This document shows, one piece after another, positions 20,719-28,323 of a DNA stretch of 64,000 nt. Source of the stretch: Savagea serpentis (GTDB lineage Bacteria; Bacillota; Bacilli; Bacillales_A; Planococcaceae); assembly GCF_015351395.1 (NCBI RefSeq), contig NZ_JADKPV010000003.1, positions 1 through 64,000 of the forward strand, in the 5' to 3' direction. Positions within the stretch are counted from its first letter, which is position 1. The number at the start of each line of letters is the position of its first letter. The translations under genes were made by a program, and so were the position numbers. Below the pieces are notes generated by a model, which saw nothing but the letters and a program-made list of their open reading frames with translations, made no database searches and was not told where the DNA came from.

Positions 20719-20750
20719 AATAAAATCCCTCCATGTAGGTTGTTTGTCAT

Positions 20751-21785
20751 TTATTTAAATTGAATTTGCTTCATCATTTCATTCGCAGCACCTTCATCCG
20801 TAATGAGTACGGTTTGGGGCGGTGCAATATTTAAATAAGAAAGAATGGCTTCTGCTTTCTTTTTGCCACCTGCTAATGCAAATATATTCGGTACTTCTTT
20901 TAAATGCTCTAGTTGAATACCTACCGTTCGAATGCGATGTACAACATCTCCATTCGCATCAAAATAATAACCGAACGCTTCACTTTTCGCCTCGAGTTGT
21001 TTAATTTTCTCTTTTACTTGGTCAGAACTGTTGCGCCACTTTACTAATTTCTCTGCGACACCTATTCCATGAATGACGATGTCTGTCTTTTCGTAAAGTG
21101 CCATCATCTCTTTCGCTTCTTTTTCGTTTTGCAATACTTCATGCGCTTTTTCACTCAATTCGTCTGGGTAGAAAAAGACTCGATATGAAGCATTTCCCTT
21201 TTTGGCAAAAGTTGAAACGATAGAGTTTGCTTGGAGAGGAATCGCATCTCCCATTCCACCACGTGCTGCAATAAATAAATAATTTTGCACGAGCGAATGA
21301 CCAGATAAAAATTGTGGCACTGTCGCTACACTCGTTCCACCGGTGATTGCTACGATTTGTTGTTCAGATGTAGCAAGTCGTTCCAGTGCATGCGCTGCCT
21401 GTTCTCCAATAAGTAATTTTGTACTTTCGGAATGATCGCTATCTCCATCAACAATTCGCACTTCACGAATGCCATAATGCTCGGCAATGCGTCGAGCTTT
21501 TGTCGTTCGTCCAATATAATCGTTCATCATCGCCTCGAGTGAGGTCAATAAATCAAATCCTAACGTTGTAATGGACGCTCCTTCTTTTTCGACACGAATT
21601 AAATTCGTATCGCGCAAAAAGTCGACTGCTGCACGCACTTCTCGTTCAGGTAGTCCGACGATTTCAGCAAGCTTTCGCCTCCCGACCGGACCACTCGCTT
21701 GCACATGTCGCAAAATTGTATAGCGACTTTCAAGCAATGCTTTCATCTCTGGAACCATCATCCATTGGGCTTCTAATTTTTCCAT
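20751..21785 (-). CDS. cggR: Central glycolytic genes regulator CggR
   Basis: A SorC-family repressor of the gap operon, relieved by fructose 1,6-bisphosphate. The N-terminal helix-turn-helix lies at residues 23-65 (PVGRRKLAEIVGLPEREVRA). The rest is the sugar-phosphate-binding, phosphosugar-isomerase-like domain with TGGTSVATVP and ending in ITDEGAANEM. At 344 residues it matches the family. It is first in the operon, and a matching operator and promoter are visible just upstream. Confidence 0.93.
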   Translation of the reverse strand: MEKLEAQWMMVPEMKALLESRYTILRHVQASGPVGRRKLAEIVGLPEREVRAAVDFLRDTNLIRVEKEGASITTLGFDLLTSLEAMMNDYIGRTTKARRIAEHYGIREVRIVDGDSDHSESTKLLIGEQAAHALERLATSEQQIVAITGGTSVATVPQFLSGHSLVQNYLFIAARGGMGDAIPLQANSIVSTFAKKGNASYRVFFYPDELSEKAHEVLQNEKEAKEMMALYEKTDIVIHGIGVAEKLVKWRNSSDQVKEKIKQLEAKSEAFGYYFDANGDVVHRIRTVGIQLEHLKEVPNIFALAGGKKKAEAILSYLNIAPPQTVLITDEGAANEMMKQIQFK

Positions 21786-21814
21786 TTTTCATCCCCTCCT
21801 ACTCAAGAGGTTGA

Positions 21815-21845
21815 ATTTTGTCCCTATGAACATTTTTCGTCCCAC
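21815..21845 (-). promoter_or_regulatory. CggR operator
   Basis: On the minus strand two direct half-sites, GGGACGAAAAATGTT and GGGACAAAATT, are spaced as in the Bacillus operator (GGGAC-N6-TGTC repeats). It lies between the promoter and the cggR start, where bound CggR would block elongation. Confidence 0.75.
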
Positions 21846-21877
21846 TTAGGTTAAAAAAATATGCCTTACACTTTTTG

Positions 21878-21906
21878 ATTATAATTCATCCGTCCTAAAG
21901 TTGCAA
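21878..21906 (-). promoter_or_regulatory. Promoter of the cggR-gapA operon
   Basis: On the minus strand TTGCAA (21906-21901) and TATAAT (21883-21878) are separated by exactly 17 bases, a good sigma-A promoter. Transcription would begin near 21871, upstream of the operator. Confidence 0.8.
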
Positions 21907-21951
21907 TCATTTCACGTCTACTTTTATGAAATATTGTCTATTTTCTCAAAC

Positions 21952-21981
21952 AAAAAACGACGAACCTATACAGTTCGTCGT
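21952..21981 (-). terminator. Terminator after the glutaredoxin-like gene
   Basis: ACGACGAAC (21981-21973 on the minus strand) pairs with GTTCGTCGT (21965-21957), followed by a T-run at 21956-21952. It insulates the cggR promoter from upstream transcription. Confidence 0.8.
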
Positions 21982-21987
21982 CTCATT

Positions 21988-22227
21988 TTATTCATCTAGC
22001 AATGTTTCAAGAAGTTCTCCGTACGTAATATGCCCTTGAAATTTTTGTTCTCCATCGATGAATAAGACAGGAACTTCCAACATATATTTTTTCTGAAGTT
22101 CATCATCTTTCACAATCGATACGACATCGAGTAACAAATCGACATCTTGACGAACGAGTTCAATCGATTGGAGCGCTTCATCACAAAGCTCGCAATTGTC
22201 ATTAATATATAACGTTAATTTTACCAT
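21988..22227 (-). CDS. Glutaredoxin/thioredoxin-like protein
   Basis: A 79-residue protein with a thioredoxin fold. LTLYINDNCELCDEA holds a CxxC (C12, C15) at the start of the first helix, and VPVLFIDGE carries the cis-proline expected for the fold. Its start overlaps the end of the TPM-domain gene by 7 bases. Homologues in front of cggR occur in many Bacillales as glutaredoxin family proteins. The redox partner is unknown. Confidence 0.8.
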   Translation of the reverse strand: MVKLTLYINDNCELCDEALQSIELVRQDVDLLLDVVSIVKDDELQKKYMLEVPVLFIDGEQKFQGHITYGELLETLLDE

Positions 22228-23021
22228 GAACGACCTGCACCTCCTCCACCGCTTGAACCACCGCCACCAAATCCTCCGAAGCCACCGCCGCCAGAGCTAC
22301 CCCCTGATCCTCCGCCGAAACCTGTCGGGAAGAAGATCGGCGGGCCCCCGCCACCGCTACGTCCTCTCGGTCCTTTCCCACCTTTGTTGCCACCTGAGGA
22401 AAGGAGGAGAACGACAATAATGATAACGATGATGACCCAAATTGAGATACCTTCGTCTGAGGACTGACTGTCATACTCACCATTCAATGTATCGACGAGC
22501 ACTTGCTCCCCGTCTAATCCGTATTCAATCATAATTTCATTGTATACCGCTTTATACAATTGTAAAATCGCTGCATCAATGTCCCCTTGTTGTAAATAAG
22601 GGATTGCAATTTCATCCAACATGCGCCCGAGCTTCCCATCCGGTAAGGCACCTTCCAATCCGTACCCGACTTCAAAGCGCAATTGTTTCGCTTCGCCTGT
22701 GTTCGGATTTTCCTCCGTCGTCATGACGAAAAGTACACCATTGTCTTCCCCTTTTTGACCGAGGCCCATCTGTTGGAATGTGTTATGCGCATAATCAACG
22801 ACGAGTTCATCGCCCGTATTCGGTTGAATGATGACCGCAAATTCCGCTCCTGTTTTTTGTTGAAGCGCAAAAGCATAGTCCGTTACTTGTTGTTTCGTCT
22901 CGGTAGAAAGTACGCCGCTACGATCTTGCACGGCATATTGTTGATGATTTAATGCTTGAACAGGTTGAACTTGAAAGAAAATCGTAAGCAGTGTGACGAT
23001 GACGAACCACCGTCTCATCAT
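22221..23021 (-). CDS. TPM-domain membrane protein with Gly-rich tail
   Basis: A predicted signal peptide (residues 1-23) ends near QALN. It is followed by a TPM domain (about 28-165; VQDRSGVLS, then GAEFAVIIQPNTGD and RFEVGYGLEGALPD), a membrane span (about 195-212) and a tail of Gly/Ser repeats ending GGGAGRSW. This is the YgcG-like arrangement. Such proteins are usually next to a LemA gene, as here: the start overlaps the lemA stop (TAATG). The role is not settled; the TPM domain has been linked to phosphatase activity and membrane or photosystem protein quality control in other organisms. Confidence 0.85.
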   Translation of the reverse strand: MMRRWFVIVTLLTIFFQVQPVQALNHQQYAVQDRSGVLSTETKQQVTDYAFALQQKTGAEFAVIIQPNTGDELVVDYAHNTFQQMGLGQKGEDNGVLFVMTTEENPNTGEAKQLRFEVGYGLEGALPDGKLGRMLDEIAIPYLQQGDIDAAILQLYKAVYNEIMIEYGLDGEQVLVDTLNGEYDSQSSDEGISIWVIIVIIIVVLLLSSGGNKGGKGPRGRSGGGGPPIFFPTGFGGGSGGSSGGGGFGGFGGGGSSGGGGAGRSW

Positions 23022-23599
23022 TACTTAGCTCCGTTTCCAAAATCGACTGTCGGTGCTTGTTCCGCTCCTTTTTGCGCTTCAAAGTACGGACGTTTTTCGA
23101 ATCCGAAAATTTTCGCCGCAATGTTCGAAGGGAAACGTTGCACTTTATTGTTGTACACTTGAACCGCTTCATTGTATTTACCACGTTCGACACTAATGCG
23201 ATTTTCTGTTCCTGCGAGTTCATCCATTAACTGCGTAAAATGTGCATCACTTTTTAATTCTGGATAATTTTCAACGACGACGAGTAAACGAGAAAGCGCA
23301 CTCGATAATTCATCGTTCGCTTCTAACTGTTCAGCTGTTGTCGATGCGCCAGCCATTTTAGAACGAGCGTCCGCAATATTCGTCATCACTTCTGTTTCAT
23401 GTGAAGCATAACCTTTCACCGTTTCTACTAAATTCGGAATTAAATCCATACGACGTTGTAACTTATTGTCGATTTCACTTTTATGTTTGTCGACGGATTC
23501 TGATAATGTGACGAGGTTGTTGTAAGGAGAGATTAATAAAACCGCACCAATCCCTAACACGACGAGAATCCCGATTAAAGGACCTAACCATTTTTTCAT
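23021..23599 (-). CDS. lemA: LemA family protein
   Basis: A membrane-anchored protein of unknown function. One N-terminal span (residues 7-25, GPLIGILVVLGIGAVLLI) is followed by a long helical domain with the family motif YNNLVTLSESVDKHKSEIDN and LQRRMDLIPNLVETVKGYA. The end is AAKIFGFEKRPYFEAQKGAE. The ATG at 23599 is chosen because AAAGGTG lies 8 bases ahead; the GTG three codons earlier overlaps the site. It is paired with the TPM-domain gene. Confidence 0.9.
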   Translation of the reverse strand: MKKWLGPLIGILVVLGIGAVLLISPYNNLVTLSESVDKHKSEIDNKLQRRMDLIPNLVETVKGYASHETEVMTNIADARSKMAGASTTAEQLEANDELSSALSRLLVVVENYPELKSDAHFTQLMDELAGTENRISVERGKYNEAVQVYNNKVQRFPSNIAAKIFGFEKRPYFEAQKGAEQAPTVDFGNGAK

Positions 23600-23614
23600 A
23601 CATTCCACACCTTT

Positions 23615-24157
23615 CTAATCTCGATAAATTGTTCGACGCGTTACGCGACGAAGTAGTAACCAAATGACAAATAATCCAATACCCTGCACGATAAAATACA
23701 AACCAAATGACAAGCTGACGACGAAAGCGACTGTCATTTTAGATAAGAGAGAAGCGATTGCAAAGACGAAAATAATGATTCCTACAGCGAGCAACCAGCC
23801 CCATCCTCTCACATCGCGCAAAGAGAACGCTGCGTACATTTGAATGAGCGACGATAAAAGTAACCAAATCGCAAAAATGTACACGAATGTTTGCTCCGCT
23901 AAATCTGGAACGAACAATGTAATACCACCGACAACGAACGACAACAATCCATTTACGAGAAAGATAAAGGAAATGTTCCATATTTTTCGTTGTTCGATGA
24001 AAGAAATCATCTCGACGATTCCGTGAATAATTAACAAAATGCCGATTGATAATGTAAAGACACGCAATGACACAGTCGGGTTAAAGACGATCCACACCCC
24101 GAATGCGACGAGCGCCAAACTAATTAAAAAGATGGAAATTGAATAAAATTTTCGCAT
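23615..24157 (-). CDS. DUF308/HdeD-like membrane protein
   Basis: About six membrane segments in 180 residues, arranged as three helical hairpins (FYSISIFLISLALVAFGVWI, FTLSIGILLIIHGIVEMISF, and so on), as in the DUF308 family to which E. coli HdeD belongs. The ATG at 24157 follows GGAAGGAAGAG. It lies 15 bases upstream of lemA and is probably the first gene of that operon. The function is not known. Confidence 0.82.
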   Translation of the reverse strand: MRKFYSISIFLISLALVAFGVWIVFNPTVSLRVFTLSIGILLIIHGIVEMISFIEQRKIWNISFIFLVNGLLSFVVGGITLFVPDLAEQTFVYIFAIWLLLSSLIQMYAAFSLRDVRGWGWLLAVGIIIFVFAIASLLSKMTVAFVVSLSFGLYFIVQGIGLFVIWLLLRRVTRRTIYRD

Positions 24158-24271
24158 ACATCTCTTCCTTCCATTCATCGATAAGACTACCTAATCTATT
24201 CCCACTTTCAATAGAAAAGAAACGTCTTTTCTTACTTGATATACTAGTATAGTTTATCATCTTTTGCATAA

Positions 24272-24312
24272 AAAAGGTAATCACCCTCTAGTATAGAGAA
24301 TGATTACCTTTT
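24272..24312 (-). terminator. Terminator (serves the acyl-CoA-dehydrogenase-like gene)
   Basis: AAAAGGTAATCA (24312-24301 on the minus strand) pairs perfectly with TGATTACCTTTT (24283-24272), ending in T-rich DNA. It ends the SAM-riboswitch-controlled cluster just before the DUF308 gene. Confidence 0.8.
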
Positions 24313-24314
24313 CG

Positions 24315-25436
24315 TCACTGTGCGGTTTCTGTTAAATACGTATAAATTTCGTCATCTGAAGGCGGATTATGCAAACCTGCTCGCACATTTAAATAATAGC
24401 GATATAAAATACTCTTCTCCGATAATCCACTCGCGCCAACGATGCGCATCGCAAGATCGACGACTTCAATCGCGTAATGCGTTGCTGTAATTTTCGCACT
24501 CGATAAAATGCGTCTCGCTTCTTCAAAAGAGCGTTCTTCGTCAAACAATAGCGCACCGTATGCGAGATGACTCGTCGCCGTCGCTAACCGCCATTCAATT
24601 TCTCCGAGCTTCTGTTGAATATGCGCTGCATCGATGATCGCTGTTGCTCGTCCTCTCGGAACGTACGCACGAGCAAAGGCGAACGCTTCATCTCTCGCTG
24701 CTTGCGCAATCCCGATATAACATGCGGGAATATGTAATAAACTAGCCGGTGAATTGCGCACCGCATGTGCAATATTGACATATTTAATGAAATGCTGTTC
24801 TTTCACAAAAACATCTTTAAAGTAGACATCGCTACTCGCCGTTCCTCTCATCGCTACACTATCCCAAGCAGATGTATCGATTGTGATGCTTTCCGAATTC
24901 GGTACGACGAAGAGCGCTTCTTCACCTTCACAGTTCGCACTAATAATAAAGAGATCAAGAGCTGGTGCTAATGTTGCGAACGATTTATGACCGTTAATGA
25001 GATAGCCCCCTTCTACTTTTTTCGCTGTCGTTTGTGGACCAGCATTGCGCGTCGGACTACCCGCTCCTCTTTCCGATAAGACGTAGTTGAGAAGCGCCCC
25101 TTTTTTTACTTCTTCAATCACGTATCGCTTCGTCTTTTCCGGCCATGTTGTATCACGTAAAATCGCATACAATGTGCTCACATGCCAACCGATTGCGACC
25201 GCTGTCGGGCCATCTCCTGAAGCGACAATTTGCTGGTAATGAACGAGTTCACTTGCTGTTAAGCCTTGCCCTCCATCTGTAGTACATAGAGGAGACTTCG
25301 TATAACCAGCATCGATCAAGTTTTGAATGTTTTCTTTCGGAAATTGACCGAACACAGTATCTTTTTTTGCTCGTTCACGAAATATTGGGACAAATTGAAG
25401 TAGTTCTTCTTGTAATGTTACTGTCGTTGTCGTCAT
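24315..25436 (-). CDS. Acyl-CoA-dehydrogenase-like flavoprotein
   Basis: A 373-residue protein of the acyl-CoA dehydrogenase fold: N-terminal helices (FVPIFRERAKKDT), a beta domain with NYVLSERGAGSPTRNAG and GYLINGHKSFATLAP, and C-terminal helices ending VGASGLSEKSILYRYYLNVR. The catalytic Glu of true acyl-CoA dehydrogenases is not obvious. Relatives near flavin monooxygenases are the SfnB/DszC type, which act on sulfur compounds using reduced flavin. It follows the LLM monooxygenase by 12 bases in an operon under a SAM riboswitch, so a role in obtaining sulfur is inferred. GGAGG precedes the ATG. Confidence 0.8.
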   Translation of the reverse strand: MTTTTVTLQEELLQFVPIFRERAKKDTVFGQFPKENIQNLIDAGYTKSPLCTTDGGQGLTASELVHYQQIVASGDGPTAVAIGWHVSTLYAILRDTTWPEKTKRYVIEEVKKGALLNYVLSERGAGSPTRNAGPQTTAKKVEGGYLINGHKSFATLAPALDLFIISANCEGEEALFVVPNSESITIDTSAWDSVAMRGTASSDVYFKDVFVKEQHFIKYVNIAHAVRNSPASLLHIPACYIGIAQAARDEAFAFARAYVPRGRATAIIDAAHIQQKLGEIEWRLATATSHLAYGALLFDEERSFEEARRILSSAKITATHYAIEVVDLAMRIVGASGLSEKSILYRYYLNVRAGLHNPPSDDEIYTYLTETAQ

Positions 25437-25448
25437 GTCGCTTCCTCC

Positions 25449-26846
25449 TTACACGAGTGCTTCTTTTTCTAATTGCACGCTATGGCCGTAGTGATTGTTT
25501 TGTAAACGTTGTTGCCCTTTACCGTAGTAATGTTCACGCAATGTTTCCCCTTCGTAATCTGTACGATAAATGCCACGCTTCTGCAATTCTGGCACGACCG
25601 TTTCGACAAAGTCTTCTAAAGTAGACGGATTCACCGTTTGACGAATATTGAAGCCGTCCGCATCGCCTTCTACTGAAATCTCTTCTAAACGAGCGGCGAT
25701 TTGTTCCGGTGTACCGACAATCACTTCTGAACCTAATGAGAAACCGTGATATTGAATCGCTTCTCGAATCGTCCATTTATGATTCGGATCGGTCGACGTA
25801 TAGTTGTTTAAGCGACTTTGAATCGCATTCGTTTCAATATTTTCAACGTAGCTATCTGGATCGAATTTTGAGAAGTCGATGCCTGAGTGACCGGATAAAA
25901 GAGCTGCTGCCCCGTCATAATCGACATAGCTGCGAAGTTCTTGGAATTTTTTCTGCGCCTCTTCTTCCGTTCCTCCAACGACTGTTACGACAGCTGGTAT
26001 AATTTTCACATCTTGACGTGTGCGGCCGTATTTTTGAAGTTTCGGTTCTAATTGACGGATAAATTCACGCAATTCGGCTGTCGCATTTTTTTGATTTTGC
26101 GTATTCGTGAAAATGCCTTCCGCATGTTTTGCTGCAAATGACGTTCCTCGGTCAGACGCTCCTGCTTGGAATAATACCGGTGTGCGTTGTAAAGAAGGTT
26201 CTACTAAATGGACACCGGGTACTTTAAAGTATTTTCCTTCGTGATTAATCGGATGCACTTTCGTCGAATCGATATACTTATTCGCTTCTGGATCGTTTAA
26301 GAGTGCGCCTTCTTCCCAACTTTTCTCCCACAATTTGTACACGACATCTAAATATTCTTCTGCACGGTCGTAACGCTCATCATGTGGAATCATGCCGTCT
26401 AAACCTAAGTTGATCGCTTCACTTTCTAAATAAGAAGTGACGATATTCCATCCGATGCGTCCATTCGTCAAATGGTCGAGCGTCGAATATTGGCGAGCTA
26501 ATTTGTACGGTGGAATGTATGTCGCGGAACCAGTTAAAGCGAATCCAAGTCGCTCTGTCGCATGAGCCATTGCCGAAATGATTAAAAATGGATCATGTGC
26601 GGGGAACTGCACCGCTTGCTCAAGCGCTGCGCGATTGCTTCCTTCGTAAACGTCGTACACGCCTGTCACATCCGCTAAAAACAATGCGTCAAACTTTCCT
26701 TTTTCCAATGTTTGCGCAAGCTTTACCCAGTAATCTGTCGAAGCGTGAGTGCTTCCTTGATGATCCGGATGTTTCCAAAGTCCAATTGCGTGTGGGGATA
26801 CCGTATGTTGTGCGAAACCGTTTAAGTGAATTTGTTTTTTCGTCAT
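25449..26846 (-). CDS. LLM-class flavin monooxygenase, NtaA/SnaA/DszA type
   Basis: A TIM-barrel oxygenase using reduced FMN. The N-terminus (HLNGFAQHTVSPHAIGLWKH), LFLADVTGVYDVYEGS, the flavin-binding LDHLTNGRIGWNIVTS and DERYDRAEEYLDVVYKLWE are characteristic of the NtaA/SnaA/DszA/YxeK-like subfamily, which oxidises aminopolycarboxylates, sulfones and S-alkylcysteine derivatives. The length of 465 is typical. GAGGAGG precedes the ATG. A SAM riboswitch lies directly upstream, so expression should rise when S-adenosylmethionine is low. The substrate is probably an organosulfur compound (inference). Confidence 0.85.
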   Translation of the reverse strand: MTKKQIHLNGFAQHTVSPHAIGLWKHPDHQGSTHASTDYWVKLAQTLEKGKFDALFLADVTGVYDVYEGSNRAALEQAVQFPAHDPFLIISAMAHATERLGFALTGSATYIPPYKLARQYSTLDHLTNGRIGWNIVTSYLESEAINLGLDGMIPHDERYDRAEEYLDVVYKLWEKSWEEGALLNDPEANKYIDSTKVHPINHEGKYFKVPGVHLVEPSLQRTPVLFQAGASDRGTSFAAKHAEGIFTNTQNQKNATAELREFIRQLEPKLQKYGRTRQDVKIIPAVVTVVGGTEEEAQKKFQELRSYVDYDGAAALLSGHSGIDFSKFDPDSYVENIETNAIQSRLNNYTSTDPNHKWTIREAIQYHGFSLGSEVIVGTPEQIAARLEEISVEGDADGFNIRQTVNPSTLEDFVETVVPELQKRGIYRTDYEGETLREHYYGKGQQRLQNNHYGHSVQLEKEALV

Positions 26847-26889
26847 GTTTTCTTCCTCCTCATTGTAGGTGGAGAATGAACGTCACTCT

Positions 26890-26988
26890 CCCTTATCTAT
26901 CAAGCGATGCTTGCGGGATGGCGCACCGTGCGAATGCCGGTTGCGAGAAGTTCATCAGGCCCGTTCCTTCCCTTCGTTCTTCATAAGG
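26890..26988 (-). ncRNA. SAM (S-box) riboswitch ahead of the monooxygenase gene
   Basis: On the minus strand CCTTATG (from 26988) pairs with ATAAGG (26895-26890). The S-box core reads GGGCCTGATGAA, then GCAACCGGC, then CGGTGC and CCCGCAA. It begins right after the AhpD-like stop codon. Downstream is a short hairpin (about 26889-26866) without a T-run, so control may be translational or the terminator is weak. Confidence 0.85.
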
Positions 26989-26989
26989 T

Positions 26990-27643
26990 TTATTTTGCGT
27001 CGTAAGTATTTAATGCGTTGATACTGTGAGCGTATGCACTTCCTGCATTTAAAGCGCTCGCGACGAATATTGCTTCCGCTAATTCTTCTTTCGTCACGCC
27101 TGCTTTTTTCGCACCATTCGTATGAATGTCGATGCAATAAGCACAAGCTGTAATGTGTGCGATCGCTACCGCAATCAATTCTTTTTCTTTTACGGAAAGG
27201 ACACCTTCCGCTACTGCTTCGTTCGAAAATGCGACGAATGTTTTCAATGCATCGGGTGCGAGTTTGCCAAATTCATTCGTTTTGCTGAAGTATTCTTTTT
27301 TATACAATGTGTCTCCTTCTTCTCCATCGTATGAACGGAATGCGTTCGCCGCATGTGCAAATGCACTTCCTGCTTTCAATGCACTCGCTACGAGGATTGC
27401 CTCCGCTAATTCTTCTTTCGTTGCGCCCGCTTTCTTCGCTGCTCCTGTATGGATATCGATACAGTATGCGCATCCTGTCGTCGTTGCGCTCGCTACTGCA
27501 ATGATTTCTTTTAACTTCGTCGATAATGCACCTTCTTGGAATACTGCTTGGTTCCATGCGCCGAATGCTTTATTCGGCTGTTGTGCTAATTTCCCTAATT
27601 GTCCTAATTGTTGAATGCCTTCTTTTGCGTATAATGTTGTCAT
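26990..27643 (-). CDS. AhpD-like protein with two tandem CMD domains
   Basis: Two copies of a carboxymuconolactone-decarboxylase/AhpD domain lie in one chain. Copy 1 has CAYCIDIHTGAAKKAG (C58, C61, H65) and copy 2 has CAYCIDIHTNGAKKAG (C167, C170, H174). Each is followed by VTKEELAEAI-type and SALNAGSAYAH-type helices. The CxxC-x3-H arrangement is that of AhpD, a thiol-dependent peroxidase/reductase partner. The chain of 217 residues is twice the usual single domain. It is first in the SAM-riboswitch-controlled cluster, so it may protect or reduce the flavin monooxygenases that follow (inference). Confidence 0.85.
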   Translation of the reverse strand: MTTLYAKEGIQQLGQLGKLAQQPNKAFGAWNQAVFQEGALSTKLKEIIAVASATTTGCAYCIDIHTGAAKKAGATKEELAEAILVASALKAGSAFAHAANAFRSYDGEEGDTLYKKEYFSKTNEFGKLAPDALKTFVAFSNEAVAEGVLSVKEKELIAVAIAHITACAYCIDIHTNGAKKAGVTKEELAEAIFVASALNAGSAYAHSINALNTYDAK

Positions 27644-27748
27644 ATTTACTCTCTCCTTTTTTGCTTTTCTTATATTAGTTAATTCCTATCGGTTTACTAT
27701 GTTTAGAAGAAAGTGAAAACGATGATTTCTGTCTCTCTTTTAAATAAA

Positions 27749-27776
27749 GAAAAACCTCTCCCAGTAGGAAGAGGTT
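27749..27776 (-). terminator. Riboswitch-controlled terminator
   Basis: CCTCTTCC-TACT-GGGAGAGG followed by TTTTT on the minus strand lies 30-50 bases after the upstream SAM riboswitch and about 100 bases before the AhpD-like gene. It fits the off-state terminator of the S-box. Confidence 0.85.
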
Positions 27777-27806
27777 AGAATGACTGAATTCATCGTTCGT
27801 TCTCTT

Positions 27807-27909
27807 CCTCATCTTTCAAGCGTATGCTTGCTGGAATTGGCACCATTGTACTCTCGTACTGGTTGCCGCAGGATCGTAGGACCAGATTCCTCCCCTGCTC
27901 TGGATAAGG
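27807..27909 (-). ncRNA. SAM (S-box) riboswitch ahead of the AhpD-like gene
   Basis: The minus strand runs CTTATCCAGAGCAGGGGAGG, then GGTCCTACGATCC, GCGGCAACC, ATGGTGCCAATTCCAGC and closes with GATGAGG. Every S-box element is present. It sits after a good promoter (27941-27969) and before a terminator hairpin, the standard arrangement for shutting genes off when SAM is plentiful. Confidence 0.94.
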
Positions 27910-27940
27910 AAAAACTATGCAATTGAAAAGCTTAAATACA

Positions 27941-27969
27941 ACTATACAAGATGCTTTTTTGAAAGTCAA
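27941..27969 (-). promoter_or_regulatory. Promoter of the SAM-riboswitch transcript
   Basis: On the minus strand TTGACT (27969-27964) and TATAGT (27946-27941) are separated by exactly 17 bases, placing the start near 27934, 25 bases before the riboswitch. Confidence 0.85.
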
Positions 27970-28069
27970 CACCTTTTATTAACTTTTCTGAATATTTTGT
28001 TTGGATGATATTTTTAAAGTGCTCCAACCTGCTAAATGTATAGAAACGTAGGTAGCGAAATATGTGAAA

Positions 28070-28112
28070 CTAAAAAAGTCTAAAATGAGGAGTGCTCATT
28101 TTAGACTTTTTC
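28070..28112. terminator. Bidirectional terminator after tRNA-Arg
   Basis: AGTCTAAAATGAG (28077-28089) pairs with CTCATTTTAGACT (28095-28107), with an A-tract on the left and a T-tract on the right. It ends the tRNA transcript on the minus strand. Confidence 0.8.
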
Positions 28113-28125
28113 TCATTATTTATGA

Positions 28126-28197
28126 CGCCCCTACCAGGAGTCGAACCCGGATTTCAAGAACCGGAATCTTGCGTGTTATCCATTACACTATAGGGAC
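28126..28197 (-). tRNA. tRNA-Arg (anticodon CCG)
   Basis: The 72-base gene starts GTCCCTATAGTGTAATGG at 28197. The anticodon arm CAAGA-TTCCGGT-TCTTG gives CCG, reading CGG arginine codons. The T-arm contains GGGTTCGACTCC and the acceptor closes with TAGGGGC plus discriminator G. CCA is not encoded. Confidence 0.94.
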
Positions 28198-28247
28198 AGA
28201 CTTTTACCATTATAGCGAAATGAAAGGAATTTCGCAATGTTCAATTT

Positions 28248-28286
28248 AAAAAAGGAACGAGTAAGTCCCGTCCGACTCACTCGTTC
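28248..28286 (-). terminator. Terminator after hpaE
   Basis: GAACGAGTGAGTC (28286-28274 on the minus strand) pairs with GACTTACTCGTTC (28267-28255), followed by a T-run at 28253-28248. One mismatch interrupts the 13-bp stem. Confidence 0.8.
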
Positions 28287-28323
28287 AAACTGTTTTATTT
28301 ACTTGATTATGGAGGATGAAATC

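Noticed and set aside
28126-28197. Similarity between the tRNA-Arg T-arm and the tmRNA 3' end, considered as a second att site
   Set aside because: The shared bases are only the universal T-arm (GGTTCGACTCC). The gene is on the far side of tmRNA from the integrase and the acceptor stems differ.
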